NCBI GenBank assembly: GCA_021160625.1
Contig: JAGHCE010000222.1
Span: 1 to 9,027 of the forward strand
Direction: 5' to 3'
DNA length: 9,027 bases
Source of the DNA: Planctomycetota bacterium
GTDB taxonomy: Bacteria; Planctomycetota; DG-23; SLPQ01
The notes under the pieces were generated by a model, which was given only the letters and a program-made list of their open reading frames with translations, ran no database searches and was not told where the DNA came from. A program made the position numbers and the translations under genes. Positions 1 to 6,313 of this stretch are shown one piece after another. The first letter of the stretch is position 1. Every line of letters starts with the position of its first letter.

Positions 1-718
1 ATTCATCCTTGTGCCGGTCGAGGACCTCCAGGACCTGGGCAAGCCGGTTTGTGCGCGGCCGGGCCCTGTAGACCAGGTTCGGCCGGTCGAATGAGCCGAC
101 AAGCACTTCCGGGGCCTCCAGGCGAAGCTGGGCTGCGATATCCTCCCTTACCTGTCTCGTGGCCGTCGCCGTGTATGCGTGAACCGCCACACCCGCAAAC
201 GTTTCCTTCAGCATCCCCAGCTGCCGGTACTCCGGCCGGAAGTCGTGCCCCCACATACTCACGCAGTGCGCCTCGTCGATCGCAACGAACGAGAGATATG
301 TTTTGCGAAGCAGCCCGATGAAGCCCTCGGAAAGCAGCCGCTCCGGCGCAAGGTACAGAATCTTGAGGTCCCCGCCTCGGACGCGCCTTAGAACCTCCTG
401 CTGCTCAGGCCAGGACAGCGAGCTGTCGATCCGCGCCGCCCGAACGCCGCACTCGCCAAGCGCGTCCACCTGGTCTTTCATAAGCGAGATGAGCGGCGAG
501 ACGACTACCGCCATCCCCTCCATCGCAACCGCAGGCGCCTGAAAGCAAAGCGACTTGCCGCCGCCGGTCGGCAGGACCACAATCGAGTCGCGCCCCCGGA
601 CAACCGCCTCCATAGCCTCCCGCTGCAACGGCAGAAAGGTGTCGTAGCCCCAATACTTCCCCAGGACTGTCCTTATGTCGTCAATAGCGCCGCCTCCCGT
701 CGTGGTCGAAGGGCGCAT
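1..718 (-). CDS. recQ: RecQ-family ATP-dependent DNA helicase, N-terminal part (cut by window edge)
   Basis: This reading frame runs off the left edge, so only 239 codons are visible. RecQ helicases are 3'-5' DNA unwinding enzymes acting in recombination and replication-fork repair. The first RecA-like domain is nearly complete: motif 0 around F28/Q32, Walker A LPTGGGKS at residues 49-56, SPLISLMKDQ at 74-83, LYLAPERL at 121-128, the DEAH box at 148-151 followed by the RecQ aromatic-rich loop (CVSMWGHDFRPEY, 152-164), the TATA motif III at 183-186, and the start of domain 2 (SFDRPNLVY, 209-217). The loop has Met155 where Gln is more usual. The rest of domain 2 and any RQC/HRDC domains lie outside. 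I chose ATG 718, which gives 11 extra residues before the usual start of the fold; no clear ribosome-binding site precedes it. A GGGAGG lies seven bases before an in-frame ATT at codon 12. The family call is very secure; the start is not. Confidence 0.95.
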   Translation of the reverse strand, partial: MRPSTTTGGGAIDDIRTVLGKYWGYDTFLPLQREAMEAVVRGRDSIVVLPTGGGKSLCFQAPAVAMEGMAVVVSPLISLMKDQVDALGECGVRAARIDSSLSWPEQQEVLRRVRGGDLKILYLAPERLLSEGFIGLLRKTYLSFVAIDEAHCVSMWGHDFRPEYRQLGMLKETFAGVAVHAYTATATRQVREDIAAQLRLEAPEVLVGSFDRPNLVYRARPRTNRLAQVLEVLDRHKDE

Positions 719-747
719 TTTTACCAGAAATCGCCCCGTTCGTGAAG

Positions 748-775
748 GGAAAAACCGCGAGATCCAGGGGCGGTT
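748..775 (-). terminator. Weak intrinsic terminator after the efflux operon
   Basis: Read on the minus strand, AACCGC (775-770) pairs with GCGGTT (758-753) across an 11-base loop and runs into five T residues (754-750, two of them part of the stem). It lies in the 69-base gap between the outer-membrane-factor stop (788) and the recQ start (718), where an operon terminator is expected. The stem is only 6 bp, so termination may be partial and recQ could receive read-through. Confidence 0.42.
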
Positions 776-787
776 GTCCGGGATTAC

Positions 788-2416
788 TCAGTCGCCGGGG
801 TCAAGCGGGGCGGTCGGTTCCCATTCGATATGGGCCTTGCCCAAAAGCGTTCCCGTGGCATAGGCCAGATCAACGAGAGCGTTCTGGTAATCGGCCAGCG
901 ACCTTACCTGGGCCGATCTTGCGTCGGCCAGGCGGGTCTGAGCGTCGAGGACGTCCGTAGACGTTTGCATACCGAGTCCGAACTGGCGCTCTTCGGCTTC
1001 GAGGTTCCGCGCGGCAAGGGCCGTCCTTTGCCGGCTGGCCGCCAGGCGCTGCCAGTTGGTTTCAATGTTGTCGGCGGCGTTGAGAACCTCCCGCTCGATC
1101 TCGGCGCGGCGCGCCTCGCGCGTGGCAAGTCGCCCGACGCGAGTCGCCAGCGCCTGGCGCAGGCGGCTGCGGGCGGCGGCGTTGCCCAGCGGGATCTCAA
1201 GCGTAAGCCCCACCCAGTGATCCTCGAAATTCTTGTCCGCCAGGACGTCGAACGAATCGCCGGCGGTCCCTCCGAGACCGTTGATGCTGTAGGTATACCC
1301 GAGCGCCAGCGACACAAGCGCCTGGTTGCGCTGGAAATCGACCGTCATCTGGTCCTGGGCGATTCTGAGCTCCAGCTCGAGCATTTCCATCCGGTTTTCG
1401 ACGGCGGCATCGACGAGGCGCGCAGTGTCGAGATTGTGATGAACGGGGTCGGGCCTCGTAGCCGGCAATAGCACCGTCGGCGTGCGAACGCCGAGGCCCG
1501 GCTTGTTGAGAAGGCGTTTGAGATCGCGTTCACTGCGGCGCAGGAGCGCCTGCGCGGTGATAACGGCCTCCAGGCGCTCCGCGACGCCGGTCTCAGCGCC
1601 TATGACGTCAACCTCCTTGGCCGTTCCGGCCTTCGCCATTCGGCGGGCGCGCCGGGCCAGCGCCACGGCCAAGTCGTACTCGTTCCTGCGCACCTCCAGT
1701 TCCCCGCGTGCCGCGTAGAGCAGCCAGTACTGACGGTCGACGTCGGCGATTACCCTGGTAACCTCCAGCTTCGTCCGGGCCTCCACGATCCGCTGTTGGC
1801 AGCGCGCGATGCGAATTGAGTACTCGGCGGCCCTGGCCCCGCCGCCGCGCAGGAGCGGCTGGGAAATCGAGGCGGAAAAATCCGAGGTGTATGCAGGGTT
1901 CAATGTTGAGAAGGCGTTGTTCGTTTTGGAACGGCTCACGGGTATGTCCAGAGTGATTGTGCCGCCGGTGGCAAGCGGCAGTTGAATCCCGACGTTTGCG
2001 CTTGTCACTGTGCTCTTGGCGGCATCCAATGTACTCGACGTCGGGGTGTCCGTGTTCGCAATACTGACATTACTGAAGAAGAGCGCCTCAAACTTGGCCT
2101 CTTCCTGGTTGACGGCCTCCTCGGCGACGGCCGGGTCAACAAGCGCCGCCTTGAGGTCGAGGTTTCCCTCGAGCGCCGCCGCCCGGCACTCTTCGAGGGT
2201 GAGGCTCGCCTCGGCGGGCGGCGCCTCGGCCTCTTTCCCGGCCTCGCGGAAAGCCTCCAGGTCCAGCGCCTCCACCTTCCTCAACTTCTCCGGCGGTGCT
2301 ATCGTGTCGACAAGGCGTTCTTCTCCGGCGGTGCCTCGGCAGCCGGCAAGAACCATCGGCACCAGCATGGCCAGAACGACAAGCAGGACAAGCCTGAATC
2401 GCATATGTCTATTCAT
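788..2416 (-). CDS. TolC-family outer-membrane factor, lipoprotein (542 aa)
   Basis: This is the outer-membrane channel of a tripartite efflux or secretion complex. TolC-family proteins trimerise to form a beta-barrel with a long alpha-helical periplasmic tunnel that docks on the membrane-fusion protein. The N-terminus is a lipoprotein signal: a short basic start, a hydrophobic run at about 9-24, and lipobox LAGC with Cys26 as the predicted acylation site, as in the OprM/NodT branch. The mature part has the OEP pattern: TLEECRAAALEGN near 73-85, strand-like segments with alternating polar residues, long Ala/Arg/Glu-rich helices, and a second OEP repeat ending in FGLGMQTSTDVLDAQTRLA and a following DYQNALVDLAYATG-type segment. 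The length fits the family. ATG 2416 overlaps the permease stop by 8 nt, implying translational coupling; a second in-frame ATG at 2404 is possible. It is the last gene of the operon. Substrate cannot be read from the sequence. Confidence 0.93.
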   Translation of the reverse strand: MNRHMRFRLVLLVVLAMLVPMVLAGCRGTAGEERLVDTIAPPEKLRKVEALDLEAFREAGKEAEAPPAEASLTLEECRAAALEGNLDLKAALVDPAVAEEAVNQEEAKFEALFFSNVSIANTDTPTSSTLDAAKSTVTSANVGIQLPLATGGTITLDIPVSRSKTNNAFSTLNPAYTSDFSASISQPLLRGGGARAAEYSIRIARCQQRIVEARTKLEVTRVIADVDRQYWLLYAARGELEVRRNEYDLAVALARRARRMAKAGTAKEVDVIGAETGVAERLEAVITAQALLRRSERDLKRLLNKPGLGVRTPTVLLPATRPDPVHHNLDTARLVDAAVENRMEMLELELRIAQDQMTVDFQRNQALVSLALGYTYSINGLGGTAGDSFDVLADKNFEDHWVGLTLEIPLGNAAARSRLRQALATRVGRLATREARRAEIEREVLNAADNIETNWQRLAASRQRTALAARNLEAEERQFGLGMQTSTDVLDAQTRLADARSAQVRSLADYQNALVDLAYATGTLLGKAHIEWEPTAPLDPGD

Positions 2417-2642
2417 GCCTGAGTGCCTCTATCGGGTCCAGGCGGGCGGCCTTGACTGCAGGAAACATCCCGAAAAAGAGGCCCACCGCCGTAGCAAAAC
2501 CAAACGAAAGAACCACCGCCCACGTAGGAATGGACGCCTTGTCAAGGTTGATGTGGGGGATGCTTCGAAGGCCGAAAGTCAATACCTGCCCAAGCCCCAG
2601 CCCGGCCAGCCCCCCCAACAGGCACAGTATCACCGCTTCCAC
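2409..2642 (-). CDS. C-terminal part of the frameshifted MacB/FtsX-type ABC permease
   Basis: This is the continuation of the permease in another frame. Although it can be opened from a GTG at 2642, similarity to the family extends upstream to about 2674 (GCG CGT CCG TCG GCG ATA and onward), where it meets the frame of the upstream fragment. It encodes transmembrane helix 3 (the segment including VILCLLGGLAGLGLG), a short periplasmic link, helix 4 (WAVVLSFGFATAVGLFFG) and the characteristic MacB/FtsX C-terminus PAVKAARLDPIEALRHE. These are the missing last two helices of a four-helix permease. It is unlikely to act as an independent protein. Its stop TAG (2411-2409) lies inside the first codons of the outer-membrane-factor gene. 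Confidence 0.85.
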   Translation of the reverse strand: MEAVILCLLGGLAGLGLGQVLTFGLRSIPHINLDKASIPTWAVVLSFGFATAVGLFFGMFPAVKAARLDPIEALRHE

Positions 2643-3667
2643 AAGAAACTGAAACAGTATCGCCGACGGACGCGCCCTACCGCCTTGCGAAGCCCTATCT
2701 CCCGTGTGCGCTCGCTGACCGAGACGAGCATTATGTTCATAATGCCGACGCCCCCAACCAGGAGCGAAATCCCCACGATACCGCTCGTAATGGCTGTAAC
2801 GGCCAGTGCGATCTTGTTGAATACGTCAAGCGCTCCTTGCACCGTCATCACGCGGAATGTGTCCTGCTCGCCGGGCTTGATCTTGCGCGTGCCCCGCAGG
2901 AAGAAAGTTATCTCGGCCCTGGCCTCCTCGCAAAGCTCAGGTGACTTTGCCGCGGCCTCGATACTGAACCAGGCCCCCCGGTCGTAAATCGTGCTGAAGG
3001 GAACGTACATTTCCAACTGGTCGCCCATATTGACAAGGCCCGACTCGAACTCCAGCGGCGGTTCGATAACACCGATTACCAGGAAGCTCCTGTCACCGAT
3101 GAGGATGCGCTCGCCCGTGCAGTCGTTGTCGAGAAGGAGCTTGTCCCGGATATTCGGCGGCAACAGGCAGACCTGCCTGGATTCCTCCACGTCGATGAGG
3201 GAAAACGGCCTCCCCCGGATGACCGACCGGCCGGCAATACCGGGCCAGGACGGGTCGACGCCTATGACGTCGACGTCTTCGACGACGCGCGAGCCGTGCC
3301 GCAGGAACTTCGCCAGCCACGTGCGCCTGCTGACGGCCTCTACCGACGGGCAGCGCTCGACAAGGCCCTCCACCTGCTCGGGATAGAACCTGAGCCTGTC
3401 CCAGGAGATGCCTTTGTTGGGCCCGCTGTCGGGCCGGTGGGGCATCGCCATTATCCTCCTCGTTCCGAGCGTGTCGAAATCGCTCCAGATCTTGGCCTTG
3501 AAACCCGTCAGCCCTGCGATAACCGCCGTCACCGAAGCCACGCCTATCAAAATGCCGACGGTGGTCAGCGCCGCCCTGGCCTTGTGCGCCCAGATCTGCG
3601 CCAAGGCTAAAAGGACGCTTTGAACCAGTAGTCGTACGAATTTCCAAGGGAGAAATATGACGCTCAT
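2630..3667 (-). CDS. MacB/FtsX-type ABC transporter permease, N-terminal part; frameshifted near 2675
   Basis: This is the inner-membrane permease of the efflux complex. In MacB-type mechanotransmission transporters the permease has four helices and a large periplasmic domain after helix 1, and the ATPase drives movement of that domain against the adaptor. Seen here: helix 1 at about 32-53 in the usual KARAALTTVGILIGVASV context, a periplasmic domain of roughly 230 residues, helix 2 at about 286-315 (VGISLLVGGVGIMNIMLVSVSE), then the coupling segment RTREIGLRKAVG ending at Gly331. After Gly331 family resemblance stops: 14 unrelated Arg-rich residues lead to a TGA at 2632-2630. The proper continuation lies in the neighbouring frame and is restored by one extra G in the GGG at 2677-2675, which would give about 419 residues over 3667-2409. 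ATG 3667 overlaps the ATPase stop by 4 nt. Either a real inactivating mutation or a homopolymer sequencing error. Confidence 0.9.
   Translation of the reverse strand: MSVIFLPWKFVRLLVQSVLLALAQIWAHKARAALTTVGILIGVASVTAVIAGLTGFKAKIWSDFDTLGTRRIMAMPHRPDSGPNKGISWDRLRFYPEQVEGLVERCPSVEAVSRRTWLAKFLRHGSRVVEDVDVIGVDPSWPGIAGRSVIRGRPFSLIDVEESRQVCLLPPNIRDKLLLDNDCTGERILIGDRSFLVIGVIEPPLEFESGLVNMGDQLEMYVPFSTIYDRGAWFSIEAAAKSPELCEEARAEITFFLRGTRKIKPGEQDTFRVMTVQGALDVFNKIALAVTAITSGIVGISLLVGGVGIMNIMLVSVSERTREIGLRKAVGRVRRRYCFSFLWKR
2674..2678 (-). other. Frameshift site: missing G in permease codon 331-332 region
   Basis: On the minus strand the bases read GCG GTA GGG CGC GTC. The family sequence stays intact up to GTA-GGG (Val330-Gly331) and resumes as GCG CGT CCG TCG, which needs GGGG rather than GGG. 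A one-base deletion in a G run is therefore the simplest explanation. There is no classical X-XXY-YYZ slippery heptamer here. Confidence 0.8.
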
Positions 3668-4458
3668 TGCCCCGTCTCCCGTTCTCCACTGGCTCCTGGA
3701 GCGCCAAGCGCGCCGTTTCTCGCGCCCATAGGGGCCGTTACCTGCGAGGGGCGAAAGCCCGCCTTGTAGAGCTCGTCCTCTTCGACGGGCAGGTCGAGGT
3801 GAATCCGGCCGTCCCTCATCCGGATGATGCGTTTCGCGTGGCAGGCCACGTATGGCTCGTGTGTGACCATCACAATCGTCTGCCCCTCGGCGTGGAGCGC
3901 ATCGAAAATGCCGAGAATCTCGGCGCTCGTTTTCGTATCGAGGTTGCCGGTGGGCTCATCGGCCAGGAGAATTGCAGGGTTGCAGACGAGCGCGCGAGCG
4001 ATGGCGACGCGCTGCCTCTGGCCTCCGGAGAGTTGGTTCGGGCGGTGCCTCGCCCTGTCGGCGAGGCCCACGTGCTCCAGGGCCCTTTTTGCCCGCTTGT
4101 GCCTGCCGCGCCAGCCGTCGCGGGAGTAGATAAGCGGCATCTCGACATTCTTGACGGCTGACATCCGAGGCATCAGCTCGAATGACTGAAAGACAAACCC
4201 GATGCGCTCGTTGCGAACCCTCGCCAGCGCCGCGGCGCCCATCGCCGTCACGTCGCGCCCGTCGAGTTCGTACGTGCCGGACGTCGGACGGTCCAGGCAC
4301 CCCAGCATATTCATCAGGGTGCTCTTGCCCGAGCCGGACGGCCCCATCACGGCCACGTATTCGCCGCCGCCGACCTCGATGTCGACGCCGTCGAGCGCGT
4401 GGATGCGCTCGGCGCCGAGCCTGTATGTCCTGGTCACATTCTTGAGGTTGATAAGCAT
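3664..4458 (-). CDS. ABC transporter ATPase, MacB/LolD-type (264 aa)
   Basis: This is the nucleotide-binding subunit, a cytoplasmic ATPase that works as a dimer with the permease encoded immediately downstream. All ABC motifs are intact: Walker A GPSGSGKST at 39-47, Q-loop Gln91 in FVFQSFEL, signature LSGGQRQR at 143-150, Walker B ILLADEP at 163-169 with catalytic Glu168, the D-loop GNLD at 171-174 and switch His200 in VTHEP. The FQSFELMPRMSAVKNVEMPL segment and DEPTGNLD are typical of the MacB/LolD/FtsE subfamily, which pairs with FtsX-like permeases. A tail of about 35 residues after the core is Gly/Ala-rich. In E. coli MacB, ATPase and permease are fused; here they are separate genes overlapping by ATGA. 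LolD-type lipoprotein release is an alternative role, but the adaptor and TolC partners favour efflux. Confidence 0.96.
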   Translation of the reverse strand: MLINLKNVTRTYRLGAERIHALDGVDIEVGGGEYVAVMGPSGSGKSTLMNMLGCLDRPTSGTYELDGRDVTAMGAAALARVRNERIGFVFQSFELMPRMSAVKNVEMPLIYSRDGWRGRHKRAKRALEHVGLADRARHRPNQLSGGQRQRVAIARALVCNPAILLADEPTGNLDTKTSAEILGIFDALHAEGQTIVMVTHEPYVACHAKRIIRMRDGRIHLDLPVEEDELYKAGFRPSQVTAPMGARNGALGAPGASGERETGQ

Positions 4459-4516
4459 TCTTCAGACGCCTTGCAAGGCTTCGTGATACGGGATTGTTTC
4501 CTTACGAGGGCTTCTC

Positions 4517-4540
4517 GCCACCGCTCGTTTCAGCGGCGGC
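4517..4540 (-). other. Intercistronic hairpin between adaptor and ATPase genes
   Basis: In the 95-base gap between the adaptor stop and ATPase start, the minus-strand transcript can fold a 9-bp stem (4540-4532 with 4525-4517) around a 6-base loop, GAAACG. One position is a G·U wobble in the minus-strand RNA but an A/C mismatch in the plus-strand reading, which agrees with the operon direction. No T run follows, so it is not a standard terminator. It could protect mRNA ends or tune expression of adaptor against transporter, which is inference. Confidence 0.45.
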
Positions 4541-4553
4541 GTCGCCGGATTCT

Positions 4554-5930
4554 TCACCGCTCGTCCTTTTCGGCGGCCTTTCTCCTCTTCTCGGCTTCCC
4601 GCTCGTCCTGGACCTTTTGCTCGTGCTTGAGGCTCTCAAGCACCTTGTAAGGCCCGACGATGATGCGGTCGTCGGCCGAGATACCGGCGCGTATCACGGT
4701 GTGAGTCAGGTCGCTTGCGCCCGTCGTGACCGGCGTCACCACGGCCTCGCCGTCGATGAAACGATATACCACGGTGGCGAAGGTTTTCCTTCTATCCACG
4801 CAGGGGTTGTTGTCGCGGATGACGAGGGGCAGTTCGTCGACTTCGCACCCGAGGACCGCCTGGCTGGGCACCTTGAGGATACCGCTGTGCGTTTTCGTCT
4901 GGATGTCCACGTCCGCGGTCAATCCCGAATAAATCCGCCTGCCCCTGGTATCAAGTAAGATCTTCACCTTGAAATACTTCGCCCCGCCGGCGCTGATGTC
5001 GTGCGTCAGCGCGATGGACTCGACGACGCCCTCGAACTGTTCATCCGCATACGTGTGAATGCGGACAACGGCCTGCTGTCCCACTTTGACGGCGCCGATG
5101 TCCACCTCGTCCACCTGGACCACCAGGAGCATCTGTGACAGGTCCGCCACCTCCATTATCACCGTGCCGGGGTTGTTCATCGTTCCGGTCACGACGAGTT
5201 CGCCGACCTCGGCGTTTATCCGCGTGACCACGCCGTTGATGGGGGAGGTGATGGTGGTGTAGCCGACGGCGTCGCGCGCACGGGCGATCTCTGCGTCGGC
5301 GGCTTCCAGGCTGTGCCGCAGCACTTCGATGTTCTTCTCGGCGGCTTCCAGGGAATGCCCGGCGGCGATCAGCCGAGCCTTCAGTTCGTCGTAGGTGCTT
5401 TGGGCCGCGTCGAGGTCCGACTGGGTCATATCCCCGGACTTGACGAGTTCCCTGCAGCGCTTGAGGTCGAGCTCGGCCTTCCCGCACGAGGCGTTGATCC
5501 CCTCCAACGAAGCACCCTCACCGGCCAGGCGCAATTTTTCCACTTCAATCTGCGCCGCCTGGGCGCTCCGGCGCGCCTCGGCCGAGCGCAGGGCCGCCGT
5601 CAGGTCCGCCGCGTCGAGCCTCAAGAGCACCGAGGCTTCGACGGGGGGATGGGCGTTCGGGTCGCCCTTGGTTACCGCCTGGCCTTCCTCGACGGGGATA
5701 TCCACGATGCGCGCCATAACCTTGGCGCTTATCGCCACCTTCGTTCGCGGCTGGACCTCACCGGGGGCGTTTATGAACTCGACGAGGTCCTCGCCGCTCG
5801 GATTTTCAATCCGGAGCTCCTCACCCTGTGGCCCCGAACCGCCTTTGCTCTTCAGGGCCAGTCCGGCAAGGCCCAACACCACTATTGCCAAAACGACGCC
5901 AGTTATGATCCAAGTGCGCCTCTTCACCAT
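4554..5930 (-). CDS. MacA/HlyD-family periplasmic adaptor (membrane-fusion protein, 458 aa)
   Basis: This adaptor bridges the inner-membrane ABC transporter and the TolC-type channel. Layout: basic N-terminus MVKRR, one membrane anchor at about 7-27, first half of the lipoyl domain (VAISAKVMARIVDIPVEEGQ, 65-84), an alpha-helical coiled-coil hairpin at about 109-222 rich in Ala/Glu/Arg, the second lipoyl half (YTTITSPINGVVTRINAEVGE, around 224-244), beta-barrel about 265-345, membrane-proximal domain about 350-430, and a highly charged tail (436-458). An insertion, DPNAHPPVEAS at 90-100, interrupts the usual junction between lipoyl strand and helix. I chose ATG 5930, preceded by GAAGG at a good distance and directly followed by the anchor; a TTG at 5963 would add 11 charged residues. 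It is the first gene of the operon. There is no lipobox, so the protein is probably held by its N-terminal helix. Confidence 0.94.
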   Translation of the reverse strand: MVKRRTWIITGVVLAIVVLGLAGLALKSKGGSGPQGEELRIENPSGEDLVEFINAPGEVQPRTKVAISAKVMARIVDIPVEEGQAVTKGDPNAHPPVEASVLLRLDAADLTAALRSAEARRSAQAAQIEVEKLRLAGEGASLEGINASCGKAELDLKRCRELVKSGDMTQSDLDAAQSTYDELKARLIAAGHSLEAAEKNIEVLRHSLEAADAEIARARDAVGYTTITSPINGVVTRINAEVGELVVTGTMNNPGTVIMEVADLSQMLLVVQVDEVDIGAVKVGQQAVVRIHTYADEQFEGVVESIALTHDISAGGAKYFKVKILLDTRGRRIYSGLTADVDIQTKTHSGILKVPSQAVLGCEVDELPLVIRDNNPCVDRRKTFATVVYRFIDGEAVVTPVTTGASDLTHTVIRAGISADDRIIVGPYKVLESLKHEQKVQDEREAEKRRKAAEKDER

Positions 5931-6134
5931 TAAACCTTCGCTTTCTTTGAATTCTTTGTCCAAGCCGTACGGCCAGGCGCTGACACCCCTGTGACTATTA
6001 CAACGTGAGACGACACAAAAGCCACACCTGTTTCACAAAAAACCGGGTTTTTCCAACTTGCGGCCTCGAGGTAACTGTCCCAAGGAATGTGTTCAGCGGC
6101 GCAGGTGCGGCTTGTCGCACGCGGAATAGACACT

Positions 6135-6193
6135 GTAGGGACGAGGGGAGCCTGGCCCGCGGAAGGTCAGTTGATTGCCGCAGACAACGTCCG
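6135..6193 (+). repeat. Dispersed intergenic repeat, copy 1
   Basis: It begins GTAGGG and, at 6156-6193, contains a 38-base core holding CAGTTGATTGCC and GACAACGTC. The core matches 8776-8813 in the same orientation at 33 of 38 positions, and all five differences are transitions. GTAGGG starts 21 bases before the core in both copies; the 15 bases between are much less alike (7 of 15). It lies about 120 bases upstream of the esterase start. Confidence 0.75.
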
Positions 6194-6205
6194 TGCCCCC
6201 CGTAG

Positions 6206-6226
6206 CAAAAAGGGGTCGAAGACCCC
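6206..6226 (-). terminator. Terminator-like hairpin in the divergent gap (minus strand)
   Basis: On the minus strand, GGGGTC (6226-6221) pairs with GACCCC (6217-6212) around TTC, followed by five T residues (6211-6207). This has the form of an intrinsic terminator. No minus-strand gene lies to its right in this window, so it would stop antisense transcription from the esterase side or act as a leader attenuator if the efflux operon starts further upstream. Confidence 0.45.
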
Positions 6227-6236
6227 CCTCTCGCTA

Positions 6237-6264
6237 TTGACAGCACGGCCGAAATCCCTACTGT
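6237..6264 (+). promoter_or_regulatory. Possible sigma-70-type promoter for the esterase gene
   Basis: A perfect TTGACA (6237-6242) is followed after 16 bases by TACTGT (6259-6264), which matches the -10 consensus at only three of six positions. The site is about 50 bases upstream of the esterase start at 6314. Good -35, poor -10, so this is tentative. Confidence 0.3.
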
Positions 6265-6313
6265 GACTGGCTTATTGCGATCGCTTACCCCGACAGCGAA
6301 CAAGGAGAGCGTT

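Larger units (their letters stand above)
5931..6313. other. Divergent regulatory gap between efflux operon and esterase
   Basis: This 383-base spacer has no convincing gene; its short open frames run through repeats. For the efflux operon I see only a possible -10 (TGTAAT, 6002-5997 on the minus strand) without a good -35. An AT-rich inverted repeat, AAAAAC/GTTTTT around a 3-base loop, lies near 6039-6053. Positions 6104-6122 hold a GGTGCG/CGCACGCG module and 6135-6193 a dispersed repeat, both related to sequences near 8755-8846. A GGGGTC/GACCCC hairpin (6212-6226) and a TTGACA box (6237-6242) lie on the esterase side. Confidence 0.6.

Noticed and set aside
830..1471. A 213-codon open frame on the plus strand
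   Set aside because: It is the antisense shadow of the outer-membrane-factor gene, which has a lipobox and full OEP pattern.
2674..2678. Programmed ribosomal frameshift as the main explanation
   Set aside because: No standard slippery heptamer or clear downstream stimulatory structure is visible; a missing G in a G run is simpler. It is kept only as an alternative.
2010..2987. A 325-codon open frame on the plus strand
   Set aside because: It crosses the antisense of two efflux genes and their overlap, is Ser/Arg/Pro-rich, and has no recognisable motif.
6039..6053. Possible intrinsic terminator from the AAAAAC/GTTTTT inverted repeat
   Set aside because: The stem is almost entirely A-T with a single G-C pair, so it is too weak to call, and no gene ends nearby.
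5998..6303. A 101-codon minus-strand frame in the divergent gap
   Set aside because: It runs through the dispersed repeat and the terminator-like hairpin, starts in the esterase leader, and shows no domain or ribosome-binding site that I can recognise.
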